DNA of 64,000 nucleotides from Ga0077527 sp964433345 (GTDB lineage: Bacteria; Pseudomonadota; Gammaproteobacteria; Burkholderiales; SG8-41): contig CAYSQJ010000008.1 of NCBI GenBank assembly GCA_964433345.1, positions 1 through 64,000 on the forward strand, read 5' to 3'. Positions 8,489 to 17,132 of this stretch are shown here, piece after piece. How positions within the stretch are numbered: the stretch's first letter is position 1; each line of letters starts with the position of its first letter. Made by a program: the position numbers and the translations under genes. The notes under the pieces are model-generated. The model ran no database searches. It was not told the DNA's origin and was given only the letters and a program-made list of their open reading frames with translations.

Positions 8489-9643
8489 ATGCCACATGTA
8501 ACTCTTCGATATGAACGGGCCAAGCTCTACGGGGAAATCTGGGAAGAGCCAGTCACCACCGTCGCAAAACGCTACGGCATATCGGACGTAGCCCTTCGAA
8601 AAATCTGCAAGCAACTCGCAGTACCGTTACCACCCCTGGGCTACTGGGCCAAGGTCGCGGCGGGAAAGAATTCTCCAGCCCCACCCCTTCCAGAATATTC
8701 CGGCGCAGCAGAGATCGTCAGGCAGCGCTACGTCAGCGATGAACCCGTCGAGCCCGATCCGCAGCATCTGGTCGCGCGACGAGAATTCGAGGCGCTGCCC
8801 GAGAACCGACTCGTCGTTTCCGAGACGCTCGATATGCCGCACCGGCTGGTTGTCATCACCGAACGAGCCTTGCAGCGGCCAAAGCACCGGGATCTTCGGA
8901 ATCTGCCGACAACAGAGCGCCGTGCTTTGGATGTTTCGGTCAGTGAGACAAGCCTGCCACGCGCACTCCGGATCATGGATGCGCTGGTCAAGGCGCTGGA
9001 TGCGCGAGGCATGCATTTGCGCATCGAAACGGACGGAAAGCGGCGTACCTGCCTGACGCTCCAGGGCCAGGTCCTCGCAATCCGTCTCGTAGAGAGCATA
9101 TCGCGCACCGAGCGTGAGCTCACCGAGAAGGAACGCCAGGATATAAAGAAGTACGGTTATGCCTATCTTCCGAACCGCTACGCATACGAGCCCACGGGCA
9201 TGTTGAAGCTCGGAATCATCGGCACCTATCACAGCGATTTTCACAAGACCGTGGCCGATGGCAAGCGTCAGCGCATCGAGCAGCGCCTCAACGAATTCGT
9301 AGTCAAGCTTGAGGCAGAAGCCGTTCGCCGAAAGCGGCATGAAGAACATCTCGAACGGCAGCATCAGCTTTGGGAGAAGCAGGAACGCCGGCGACGCGAA
9401 CGTGAGGAGCGGAAGCGCAAGGAAATAGAAAGGTTAACTGCCCTAGAAGAGGAGACACGTGACTGGAAAAGGGCGGAAGATATTCGCGCCTATGTTGCTG
9501 CTGTCGAAACGAAGGCGACGCACGAGTACGGCCGCATTGGACCGGACAGCGAGCTCGGGCAGTGGATAGCATGGGCGCGGCACAAAGCAGACTGGATCGA
9601 TCCGCTCATCAATGCCAAGTGCCCAGTGCTCGATGACGAATAA
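8489..9643 (+). CDS. Unknown protein with HTH-like N-terminus and charged coiled coil, AbiE-linked
   Basis: A 384-residue protein starting at ATG 8489 (MPHVTLRYERAKLYGEIW), 10 bp after abiEii on the same strand. The first 60 residues resemble a helix-turn-helix: EPVTTVAKRYGISDVALRKICK, followed by PLPPLGYWAKVAAGK, a recurrent N-terminus in uncharacterised bacterial proteins. The middle (about 110-260) has alternating alpha/beta character. Residues about 265-345 are extremely rich in Arg, Lys and Glu (REREERKRKEIERL) and predict a long coiled coil. No catalytic motif is recognised. The tight spacing suggests cotranscription with abiE. The function is unknown; a DNA- or RNA-binding accessory is only a guess. 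Confidence 0.7.
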   Translation: MPHVTLRYERAKLYGEIWEEPVTTVAKRYGISDVALRKICKQLAVPLPPLGYWAKVAAGKNSPAPPLPEYSGAAEIVRQRYVSDEPVEPDPQHLVARREFEALPENRLVVSETLDMPHRLVVITERALQRPKHRDLRNLPTTERRALDVSVSETSLPRALRIMDALVKALDARGMHLRIETDGKRRTCLTLQGQVLAIRLVESISRTERELTEKERQDIKKYGYAYLPNRYAYEPTGMLKLGIIGTYHSDFHKTVADGKRQRIEQRLNEFVVKLEAEAVRRKRHEEHLERQHQLWEKQERRRREREERKRKEIERLTALEEETRDWKRAEDIRAYVAAVETKATHEYGRIGPDSELGQWIAWARHKADWIDPLINAKCPVLDDE

Positions 9644-9814
9644 GGAGGCGTAGCCGGTCAGGCGGAGCGCAGCGGCACTACATTGCTCACGGCCATCCGC
9701 TGGGCGCCCTACTTCGCCTAACGGCAGAAACATCTGACTGTCTTTTGGCGACTTGATCGCCGGCAGGCCATGGAAACGCTCCCTATCCTTGTGCCAGCCC
9801 ACGGGCGAATGTAA

Positions 9815-10039
9815 TCAGGTGGAACGATTCGCATTGGTGCGCGCGAGATGTACTCTCTCGGCGATCCAGTTGCTCACGTCGGATTCGAGCCATCCGACCG
9901 CGCGGGGACCGAGGGGTATCGGTCGCGGGAATGTGCCGGCATTGATGTGGTGGTAAATGGTGCTTCGAGCAAGCCCGGTGCGTGCTTCGACCTGTTTGCG
10001 CCGAAGAATGGATAGCCTTTGCTGGTTCTGATCAGACAT
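9815..10039 (-). CDS. AlpA-family excisionase/regulator
   Basis: A 74-residue MerR-fold helix-turn-helix protein: LRRKQVEARTGLARSTIYH, then the family signature IPLGPRAVGWLESDVSNWI. AlpA proteins activate the integrase or act as excisionase in P4-like elements. I chose the ATG at 10039 (MSDQNQQRLS); a longer reading to 10240 has no AlpA homology in the extra part. Its partner integrase should lie off the left edge. A paralogue is at 22851. It sits near the right end of island A. Confidence 0.85.
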   Translation of the reverse strand: MSDQNQQRLSILRRKQVEARTGLARSTIYHHINAGTFPRPIPLGPRAVGWLESDVSNWIAERVHLARTNANRST

Positions 10040-10486
10040 GTCTGTCGCCTCTTCTCTCGTAATGGAATACGCAGTCATGCTTCCATAGCGGAGCCGCGTT
10101 GTCGCGCCGATTCGGGGCTTCATCGAGGCCACAAATCGACTTGACAACTGCTCAGTTGGATGCTGGCGTGGATTGGCCGGGCCTGCGGCAGACATCACAT
10201 TGGTGACGGCCGATTCGGGCATCGCAGAAATTCGTTGCACTCTCGCCCGTCATTCGCATCGACTGTTAGGCGTGCTAACGGGGCCATCGCCTCGAACGCG
10301 CGGGATCAAAGGCCCAACCTCGTTGGCGTCGTTGCGGACGTTTGCATGGTCGGGGCCGCACCGCCGCAGCCAGAGAACGACCACGTCCAACATGATCCGA
10401 TCACGCTGGGGGCATTGTTGGGGGTATTTTCAAAAAATCGTACTGGTCAATTTGTATACTATGTCCAGCACTGACAAGGCGTTACG
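10040..10486. other. Non-coding right end of island A
   Basis: Apart from the GGGGG repeats at 10408 and the att-like sequence that follows, I see no convincing gene here. The plus-strand frames of about 100-126 codons have no recognisable composition or start and run through the att site. Confidence 0.5.
10408..10425. repeat. Integrase arm-type repeat pair, island A right end
   Basis: GGGGGCATT at 10408 and GGGGGTATT at 10420 are spaced 12 bp start to start. The same 12-bp period occurs in the GGGGGCAAC pairs at 10632 and 43757. The pair lies about 95-105 bp left of the att-like sequence at 10505, the same distance as the pair at 43757 from its att-like sequence. This suggests divergent arm sites of a related integrase. 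Confidence 0.5.
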
Positions 10487-10520
10487 GGTCGCGGGTTCAA
10501 TTCCCGCCGCCCCACCATTT
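10487..10520 (+). other. Attachment site with tRNA/tmRNA 3'-end-like sequence
   Basis: The sequence has a T-arm (GCGGG, loop TTCAATT, CCCGC) at 10491-10507 followed by CGCCCCACCA, as at the 3' end of a tRNA or tmRNA. It has no 5' part, so it is a fragment. Only six acceptor-stem bases precede ACCA, so it would not be a functional tRNA end as it stands. It lies 165 bp before an integrase gene, the usual place for an att junction. The 10-bp core CGCCGCCCCA (10505-10514) recurs at 43840-43849. Confidence 0.6.
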
Positions 10521-10551
10521 GACGTTCCAAAGCAGTCCAGCACGATCCACT

Positions 10552-10576
10552 AACCCGCCTAAGTGCGGGTTTTTTA
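10552..10576 (+). terminator. Rho-independent terminator after att fragment
   Basis: ACCCGC-CTAAGT-GCGGGT followed by TTTTTATT, reading on the plus strand. It lies just downstream of the tRNA/tmRNA-like 3' end, where such a gene's terminator would be expected. Confidence 0.75.
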
Positions 10577-10595
10577 TTGGATTTTTCTTCCCGCT

Positions 10596-10679
10596 GGGGG
10601 CAACAACGTCCATTGACATCCGGTTTACGGTGGGGGCAACATTGGGGGCAACTGCAAAACCTCAAAAGGAGTTGCCCCC
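10596..10679. repeat. Integrase arm-type repeats, island B left end
   Basis: GGGGGCAAC occurs at 10596, 10632 and 10644, and as the reverse complement GTTGCCCCC at 10671, immediately upstream of the integrase start. The 10632/10644 pair has 12-bp spacing, matching the pair at 43757/43769. Clustered repeats beside an integrase gene are typical arm-binding sites, and the last one overlaps the integrase leader, allowing autoregulation. Confidence 0.6.
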
Positions 10680-10681
10680 AA

Positions 10682-11893
10682 ATGCCCCTCACCGCCATAG
10701 CTATTCAGAAGGCCAAAATCGGCGATAAAACCCTGCGCCTGTTCGACGGCGGCGGGCTGTATCTGGAACTCACCCCGACCGGGGGCAAGTGGTGGCGGCT
10801 GAAATACCGCTTCGACGGTAAGGAGAAGCGGCTGTCCCTTGGGGTTTACCCGGAAGTCTCCCTGCGGCTGGCCAGGGCACGCCGGGACGACGCCCGCAAG
10901 CTGCTGGCCGAAGGCATCGACCCCAGCGAGAACCGCAAGGCTCAGAAGTCCGCCCGCGCCGACCGGGCTGCCAACAGCGTGGAAACTGTCGCCCGTGAGT
11001 GGTACGCCAAATACTCCCCCACCTGGGTCAAGAATCACGGCAACCGCATTCTGCGCCGGCTGGAGCGGGACATCTTCCCCTGGATCGGCGGACGGCCCAT
11101 TGCCGAAGTCACCGCTCCGGAACTGCTGGCCGTCATCCGCCGTATCGAGGCGCGTGGGGCATTGGAAACTGCGCACCGTGCACTGGCCAACTGTGGACAG
11201 TTCTGGCGCTATGCCATCGCCACGGGGCGAACCGAGCGCGACCTGTCCGCCGACCTTCGGGGCGCCCTGCCCCCGGTCAAGGGCGAACACTTCGCCGCCA
11301 TCACCGACCCCAATCGAGCAGCGGAATTGCTACGCGCCATTGATGGCTACCAAGGCACCGAAACCGTCCGCCATGCCCTGCGCCTGGCCCCACTGGTCTT
11401 TGTCCGCCCAGGTGAACTGCGCAACGCGGAATGGGCGCATTTCGATCTGGATGCCGCTGAATGGCGCTACACCGTCAGCAAGACCAAAACGGAACACATC
11501 GTGCCTCTGTCCATGCAAGCCGTGGCCATCCTGCGCGACCTGCACAAACTGACTGGCGAAGGCCGCTACCTGTTCCCCGGCGCACGCAGTATCAAGCGCC
11601 CCATGAGCGATAACGCCATCCTTGCCGGCCTGCGGCGCATGGGCATCGCCAAGGATGAAATGAGCGGCCACGGATTTCGCGCGATGGCGCGCACGATCCT
11701 GGATGAAGTGCTGGGAGTCCGTCCCGACTACATCGAGCACCAGTTGGCCCATGCCGTGCGCGATCCGAACGGACGAGCCTATAACCGCACAGCGCATCTA
11801 CCGGAGCGCCGGAAGATGATGCAAAATTGGGCGGACTATCTGGATGGGCTTAAAGCGGGTGCCGACATAATCCCGTTAAAGCGAAAGGCATGA
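10682..11893 (+). CDS. P4-type tyrosine integrase
   Basis: A 403-residue site-specific recombinase of the CP4-57/P4 group. The N-terminal DUF4102 domain (LTAIAIQKAKIGDKTLRLFD, then GKEKRLSLGVYPEVSLRLAR) is followed by a SAM-like core-binding domain and the catalytic domain. Visible catalytic residues are the Arg in FVRPGELRNAEW, HGFR in SGHGFRAMART, the His of EHQLAHAV and the Tyr of RAYNRT. I chose the ATG at 10682, with AAAAGGAG about 11 bp upstream; the frame before it is the repeat region. Members of this group often use ssrA or tRNA genes as targets, which fits the att fragment upstream. Confidence 0.95.
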   Translation: MPLTAIAIQKAKIGDKTLRLFDGGGLYLELTPTGGKWWRLKYRFDGKEKRLSLGVYPEVSLRLARARRDDARKLLAEGIDPSENRKAQKSARADRAANSVETVAREWYAKYSPTWVKNHGNRILRRLERDIFPWIGGRPIAEVTAPELLAVIRRIEARGALETAHRALANCGQFWRYAIATGRTERDLSADLRGALPPVKGEHFAAITDPNRAAELLRAIDGYQGTETVRHALRLAPLVFVRPGELRNAEWAHFDLDAAEWRYTVSKTKTEHIVPLSMQAVAILRDLHKLTGEGRYLFPGARSIKRPMSDNAILAGLRRMGIAKDEMSGHGFRAMARTILDEVLGVRPDYIEHQLAHAVRDPNGRAYNRTAHLPERRKMMQNWADYLDGLKAGADIIPLKRKA

Positions 11894-11914
11894 GTTAACG
11901 CTCGCCAGGTAATT

Positions 11915-13231
11915 TTATTGTTCGTTTGCCGGCCCCATTGCCCGGAACTCCTCGTATGCTTTGTCCCAGTCGATATTAGGGAAGGCTTTCTTTACAGACC
12001 CTAGAAAATCGGGCTGGTTTAGCGTCTCGAAAGTTACGTCTTTGAAGCGAACGTCGAGCCTCATGTCTTGTATCAACGATCCAGCAGTTGGAAACACACG
12101 GTCCAATTCGGAGTTGAGCCAACGTCGGGCATCATCTGCGGTTGGTTTTCCATCAAGCAGACCGCCAAGAAGTGCGTCTGGTGGGGACGACATAACTTTG
12201 TCCTGAAAATATTCAACAATTTGCTTTCTTGACTCATCGAGATACTTTTGCAGGTCTGCCGCAACTGATTTTCGATGTGCCGCCAAGGCCAGTCTAAATT
12301 CCGCAATACGCTTTTCAAGGTGTGGCTTAACCGCCTTAAGGACAACGCGCCCATGATCTTTACCCAGTGAAGGGGTCAAATGGGTGCGTATATCGTTTAA
12401 TGCTTTTTCAAGGGCCTTGGATGAAAACCTTCCATCACGCTCGATTAGATCAAAAGTCGTTCTAAGGCGTCCTTCAAGTTCAGTTCCGCCACCAAGGTTT
12501 TGAATGCTGGGTGGTATTGCAATACGGTGCCTTTGAATTGAAGCGCCTTCCAGGTGCATATCTACATATTGAAAGTACGGCTCGAAAACTCTGACCTGTC
12601 GCGCAACGTCAAACTTAACGGGGGGGAGCAGTTGCAATGCCTGCTCAACACGGTTCAATTTATCACTGCTAACTTGAACGGAGCCAACCTCTAGTGGAAT
12701 TGCAGCGATTCTTACCTTATCTTCTTCATTTATTGCTTGCGCGATTGCTATAGCCTTCGCCCCAGGAGAAATGCGGGCCAATGCTTCTGCCACTTGTGCC
12801 GAGGAAAGGCGTAAAGCATTTCTAGTATTAACGTTGGTTGGCTCTGATTCCAAATATAACGGAGTTGGAGTAAAGGAAAATCCCGCGTCATCCACTATTA
12901 AGAGACCGCTGCGCAATCCACTTGCATGATGGATGGTTATGCCAGCATCTCGGAGACTTTTGATTGCGGAAAGTTCGCCGTACCCCATTCGCATGGTCTT
13001 TTTATCAAAATCGACACATACAGTGATCATCTCTGGCCCGATCCGCTTCGCAACGCCAGCCATTGCAACGGCAATTAAATTGAGTATCCCGGGCGCCGCG
13101 TAGCAGACACTACGAGTTGCCTCGTGAACCAAATCACATATGCGATCACTATTTAGTAAGCAAAATAGGTCTTCTGTTGGCAAAGGGAAAGCCTTTTTAT
13201 TGTTCGGGAGCGGACGGTGATGTCGACGCAT
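11915..13231 (-). CDS. Uncharacterised protein with degenerate PLD-like N-terminal domain
   Basis: A 438-residue protein encoded after the PD-(D/E)XK-like gene, overlapping it by 35 bp. Residues about 35-135 look like one half of a phospholipase-D fold: SVCYAAPGILNLIAVAM, ITVCVDFDKKTMRMGYGEL, AGITIHHASGL, then LLIVDDAGFSFTPTPL. The usual HxKxxxxD signature is not present; LRSGLLIVDD occupies its place. The C-terminal part (about 240-400) is helical and charged. Start choice is uncertain, because an in-frame TTG (LPTEDLF) inside the leader could avoid the overlap. The codon use is more AT-rich than hsdR. No function is assigned; position suggests a defence-associated effector or sensor. Confidence 0.6.
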   Translation of the reverse strand: MRRHHRPLPNNKKAFPLPTEDLFCLLNSDRICDLVHEATRSVCYAAPGILNLIAVAMAGVAKRIGPEMITVCVDFDKKTMRMGYGELSAIKSLRDAGITIHHASGLRSGLLIVDDAGFSFTPTPLYLESEPTNVNTRNALRLSSAQVAEALARISPGAKAIAIAQAINEEDKVRIAAIPLEVGSVQVSSDKLNRVEQALQLLPPVKFDVARQVRVFEPYFQYVDMHLEGASIQRHRIAIPPSIQNLGGGTELEGRLRTTFDLIERDGRFSSKALEKALNDIRTHLTPSLGKDHGRVVLKAVKPHLEKRIAEFRLALAAHRKSVAADLQKYLDESRKQIVEYFQDKVMSSPPDALLGGLLDGKPTADDARRWLNSELDRVFPTAGSLIQDMRLDVRFKDVTFETLNQPDFLGSVKKAFPNIDWDKAYEEFRAMGPANEQ

Positions 13232-13913
13232 CGGCGCTCAGGGAAACCCCCATTAGTCTCATAACTTTTTGGGAGAATTGATCCGGGCCGTCGGAACTTA
13301 TTGCCATTGATTTTAGGTAATTGCCAACTTCATCCCACTGCTGAGTGTCCGACTTTTGCCGCCGGTATTCCACAAATCTTTTCCAGATAAATCCGAGAAT
13401 CATTGGCCATGTAATTTGAATGACTTTGGGAAGTACTTGAGAAGGGTCAGGATTGATTGCATTTCCAACGGCAATTAATCGAACAGAAGCACAGTCAGAT
13501 TTGTATGCCCCTTCTTTGTATAAAGAATCAGATGCTTTGAAGATTTCTGGGATTGGAAGGCAACCAATTGCTGCGAGGATTCGTTGAATATTTTGAAGTT
13601 CGGGACTGGTCCATGGGCCATTTAATCGGCAAGGTTTATTCGTTTTAATTTCAACGATCACGACATCTATTAGCTTCTGCTCGAAACGAAGATTTTCGGA
13701 GTCATCCTGCATAGGCTTCCTATGGTCGAGAAGGAACTCCCTCCTATTAGGAAACCTTACACCAAGTAAATCCCCGTCAGTACGTTGACCGCCCCGTCCG
13801 CCGGGGTGAATAACAAAGTTCTCTATTTGCAGGTATCCGTTGAGCCGAAAATACCAATAGGCTACTTTTTCTGACGGGAGAAAATTTACTTCTGCCTCTT
13901 TGCCCAAAGCCAT
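13197..13913 (-). CDS. Putative PD-(D/E)XK-fold nuclease-like protein
   Basis: A 238-residue protein. The ATG at 13913 (MALGKEAEV) is preceded by a GAGGGG ribosome-binding site; a TTG at 13937 would overlap hsdR by 4 bp. Residues about 15-95 suggest a restriction-endonuclease-like fold: KVAYWYFRLNGYLQIENFV, RGGQRTDGDLLGVRFP (candidate Asp) and VVIVEIKTNKPCRLN (candidate E-x-K). The rest is helical with a hydrophobic stretch (VIQITWPMILGFIWK). It follows hsdR by about 20 bp and leads into the PLD-like gene. Nuclease activity is inference from motif order only. Confidence 0.6.
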   Translation of the reverse strand: MALGKEAEVNFLPSEKVAYWYFRLNGYLQIENFVIHPGGRGGQRTDGDLLGVRFPNRREFLLDHRKPMQDDSENLRFEQKLIDVVIVEIKTNKPCRLNGPWTSPELQNIQRILAAIGCLPIPEIFKASDSLYKEGAYKSDCASVRLIAVGNAINPDPSQVLPKVIQITWPMILGFIWKRFVEYRRQKSDTQQWDEVGNYLKSMAISSDGPDQFSQKVMRLMGVSLSADASTSPSAPEQ

Positions 13914-13933
13914 ACGCCCCCCCTCATTTGCAT

Positions 13934-16900
13934 TCAATAGATGCTGGCTTCTCGTTCTGGGTAGCTTTCGTAAACATGCTCAAATAGTGCCGCGCACTTC
14001 TGCTGATACAACTCTGGCGTGTAGGCGCGAGGCAGGCCGCTGTCGAGTTCATCTTCGATCGCGAGTTTTAACTGAGATCGGGCGGCCCCCTTCTGTCGCC
14101 AGTTGAGGACCAGTAATCCCTTAAGTCGAGCCAGCAACTCGCGTGCGACCTTTTTGACCTCGGCGCGCTCTTCATTACTGAGTACGGGGGCGGGTCTGGT
14201 GAGAATGTCAAAAATCACCAGCTCTTCCTCACTCATGTTTTCCCGTACATGCCGCGTTTGCTCTACGTTCAAACTGTTGCTCAGCTTTACGAGTACATCA
14301 AACAGTTCTTCAATGCTGCGGCTGCCGGCGTTGTAGCTTTCAATCAAGGCCTCAAACTTCTCAGCGAAGTCGGCGCGCGTGCGATTCAACTGGATCATCT
14401 TCTCCAATTGGGCGCGGATCGCGGCCTTGAGGACTTCGAGGTCGGTGTTCTTGTGCTTTGATTCCTTGAAGCGTTTCGCCAGCGCCTCGAAGTTGATCTT
14501 CGATAAATCCAGCGCAGCAGGCCCGTTCTGACCAATTTCATGCCCCGTGATGGATTCGTCGAGGAGGACATTGATCTGCCCCATCACCTGTGAAATATCC
14601 GGCGGATTGGGGTTCAGCTTGGCGCGGATGGCCTCGGCCAGGGTGCTCAGGCAGGCCACGCGGCTGGCGAATTCCAGCGCCACTGGATCGGGCTTCACGG
14701 CGCGGTAGAGCGTGCTCACCAGCCGTTCATGGGCAAAAAAGTCACGGCGCAGCGGGTCAGGAGAAATCAGGGCGTTCATGCCGTCCTGAATGCGCGACAG
14801 GCGCTCCATGCTGCCTATGGCCGTCGCCTCAATCTCGGCCAGCATCACGCTATGGGCGGCGCAAAACGCCGTGGCATCAACCACTGACTTGTGCAGATCT
14901 TCAACCAGTTGCTGCTTGTCTTTAACTGGGTTTTTGCCGCCTTTACCGGCCCCGTAGATCGCCAATGCCTTCTCCAGGTAAGCAAAGACGTTGGCGTAAT
15001 CGACGATCACGCCGCTATGCTTGCCGGGGAAGACGCGGTTGGCGCGGGCAATGGTCTGCATCAGCGTATGGTTACGCATCGGCTTGTCGAGATATATGGT
15101 CGAGCAGCTTGGCGCATCGAAGCCGGTCAGCCACATGGCGCAGACGAACACCAGTCGCAGCGGGTCGTCCGTGTCTTTGAACTTCTCGTCCAACCCCGGC
15201 TGGGATTCGATCATGCGCTTGCGGTGGGGCTCGATGTCGAGGCCCAGCGCCTGCATCTGCTGGATTTCGTTTTGCCCCGGCGAGACGATCACCGCCATGT
15301 CAGTCTCGGTCAGCACTTTCAGCCGTTGTTTTAGCTCGGCCACACGCGCATCACGCCGGGCTTGCTCAGGCGTCATTTCACCGCCGCGCGGCTGATAGGT
15401 CAGCTCGCCCAGCTCCTTCTGCACCCGTGCGGATTCCGCTGTCCAATGCTGCATTACTTTGTCGTACATGCGCAGCGCAGTAGCCTTGTCGATCGACACC
15501 ACCATGGCCTTGCCGACAAAGCCTCGGCCGAGGAAGTGCCTCACGATGTCCTGCGCCACGGTCTCCAGCCGGTCGTCGCGAGTGATCAGGTGGTATTGCC
15601 GTCCCAGCACCTTTTCCAGCTTGGCCTCCTGATCGGCGTCGAGGTCTGCATCCTCAATCAGGCGGTAGATGTCCTCGTTGAGGTCGGGATTGACGAGCTG
15701 CAATTCCGGCGTGCGATTCTCGTAAAACAGCGGAACAGTCGCTCCGTCATCGACCGACTGCTGGAAGTCGTAGATCGAGACGTAATCGCCGAAAACTTCC
15801 TTGGTCCGTTCCTCACCGGCAATCAGGGGCGTTCCGGTAAAGGCCAGGAACATCGCTTTGGGCAATGCGGCACGCATATTGAGCGCCAGCGTGTCGTATT
15901 GGCTACGGTGGGCCTCGTCGGTCAGCACGATCACGTCGGAGCGGTCGCACAGCATCTCCGGTGTTTGGAACTTGTGGATCAGCGTGAAAACGTAGCGGTG
16001 GTTGCCGCGGAGAAGATCGCGTAGATGGGCACCGCTTGCGGCGTGGCATTCGTCGCCCTCGGCCTCTGATACCGCACCCACGGTTTTGAAGGTCTTGGCG
16101 ATCTGCTGGTCCAGTTCCACCCGGTCGGTGACTACTACAAAGGTCCAGTTGCCGGACAGCTTCCTCAGCACCTTCTGGGCGAAGAACACCATCGAAAAAC
16201 TCTTGCCGCTGCCCTGGGTCTGCCAGAACACGCCGCCGCGACCGTGGCCCATCTTGCGGGCATCCAGCATCGAGGCGATGGCGTTGTTGACGCCAAGGAA
16301 TTGGTGGTTCTGGCCGATAACTTTGACAAGCCCGGCCTTGTGCTCGGAAAAAAGTGTGAAGTTCTCCACCAGATCGAGCAGGCGGGTGGGTTCGCAAGTT
16401 CCGCGTAGCATTACTTCCAGTGACACGCGGCGCGGTTCGTCCTCTCGTTCAATGCGCTTCCATTCCACCCAGCGTCCCCAGTCGGCGGTTAGCGATCCGA
16501 CGCGGCTGTCGGTGCCGTTGCTGGCGATGAGCAGCGCGTTGCTCCAGAACAGCGCCGGGATCTGCTGCTTGTAGTGAGTAAGGTTCTCGTCGAAGGCGGC
16601 GCGAGCCAGCACGCCGGGTTTCTTGAGTTCGATCACCACCCAAGGCAGGCCATTGACGAAGCCGACCAGATCGGGCCGGCAGGTGTAGAGCGCGCCGGTA
16701 ACGCTGAACTGGCTGACCAGCAGGAAGTCGTTATTTGAAGGGTGTTCCCAATCCACTACGCGCAGGCGTTCGGTTTTCTGGCCACCGTGTTCGCGGTCGG
16801 GCACGGACACAGTGATGCCTTCCTTGAGTAGCCGATAGACCTCGCGGTTGGCCGCCTCCAGGTTCATCGCCGAGCGGTCGCGGGTCAGTTCATCGACGGC

Positions 16901-17116
16901 GTTGTCGATGACTTCTGGCGGCAGAGTGGGGTTGAATTTTCCCAGCGCGGCGCGCAGGCGTGCTACCAGAACTACCTCCCCCTTGGTCTCGCGGCCCAGG
17001 GTTCCGCCCTCGCCGACGATTTCTTCCAGCGCCGACGTCGTTTGCCAACCTATCGTGGCACACAGCCCGATGGCGGGTTGTTCGACGAGTTGGTCTTCGG
17101 TGTAGGCGTGAGACAT
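13934..17116 (-). CDS. hsdR: Type I restriction enzyme R subunit
   Basis: A 1060-residue motor/nuclease subunit. The N-terminal nuclease motif is RPDLVGFVNG followed by WVVIELKKPG (PD...ExK). Helicase motifs follow: Walker A TQGSGKSFSMVFF near residue 305, DEAH in IVLTDEAHRSQYD near 405, FTGTPL, and a motif VI-like TLMQTIARANRVFPGKH. The C-terminal helical region is present, so the protein looks complete. It translocates DNA and cleaves unmethylated DNA with HsdM and HsdS. It is separated from hsdS by the AIPR gene, 16 bp upstream, all on the minus strand. Confidence 0.96.
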   Translation of the reverse strand: MSHAYTEDQLVEQPAIGLCATIGWQTTSALEEIVGEGGTLGRETKGEVVLVARLRAALGKFNPTLPPEVIDNAVDELTRDRSAMNLEAANREVYRLLKEGITVSVPDREHGGQKTERLRVVDWEHPSNNDFLLVSQFSVTGALYTCRPDLVGFVNGLPWVVIELKKPGVLARAAFDENLTHYKQQIPALFWSNALLIASNGTDSRVGSLTADWGRWVEWKRIEREDEPRRVSLEVMLRGTCEPTRLLDLVENFTLFSEHKAGLVKVIGQNHQFLGVNNAIASMLDARKMGHGRGGVFWQTQGSGKSFSMVFFAQKVLRKLSGNWTFVVVTDRVELDQQIAKTFKTVGAVSEAEGDECHAASGAHLRDLLRGNHRYVFTLIHKFQTPEMLCDRSDVIVLTDEAHRSQYDTLALNMRAALPKAMFLAFTGTPLIAGEERTKEVFGDYVSIYDFQQSVDDGATVPLFYENRTPELQLVNPDLNEDIYRLIEDADLDADQEAKLEKVLGRQYHLITRDDRLETVAQDIVRHFLGRGFVGKAMVVSIDKATALRMYDKVMQHWTAESARVQKELGELTYQPRGGEMTPEQARRDARVAELKQRLKVLTETDMAVIVSPGQNEIQQMQALGLDIEPHRKRMIESQPGLDEKFKDTDDPLRLVFVCAMWLTGFDAPSCSTIYLDKPMRNHTLMQTIARANRVFPGKHSGVIVDYANVFAYLEKALAIYGAGKGGKNPVKDKQQLVEDLHKSVVDATAFCAAHSVMLAEIEATAIGSMERLSRIQDGMNALISPDPLRRDFFAHERLVSTLYRAVKPDPVALEFASRVACLSTLAEAIRAKLNPNPPDISQVMGQINVLLDESITGHEIGQNGPAALDLSKINFEALAKRFKESKHKNTDLEVLKAAIRAQLEKMIQLNRTRADFAEKFEALIESYNAGSRSIEELFDVLVKLSNSLNVEQTRHVRENMSEEELVIFDILTRPAPVLSNEERAEVKKVARELLARLKGLLVLNWRQKGAARSQLKLAIEDELDSGLPRAYTPELYQQKCAALFEHVYESYPEREASIY

Positions 17117-17132
17117 TGGGGTTATTGGATTG

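Noticed and set aside
10445..10517. Complete tRNA gene at the att site
   Set aside because: Only the T-arm and 3' end can be folded; the upstream sequence gives no acceptor, D or anticodon arms, and the acceptor strand is one base short.
10173..10553. Plus-strand 126-codon frame through the att region
   Set aside because: It crosses the tRNA-like 3' end and the terminator region and has no recognisable domain or ribosome-binding site.
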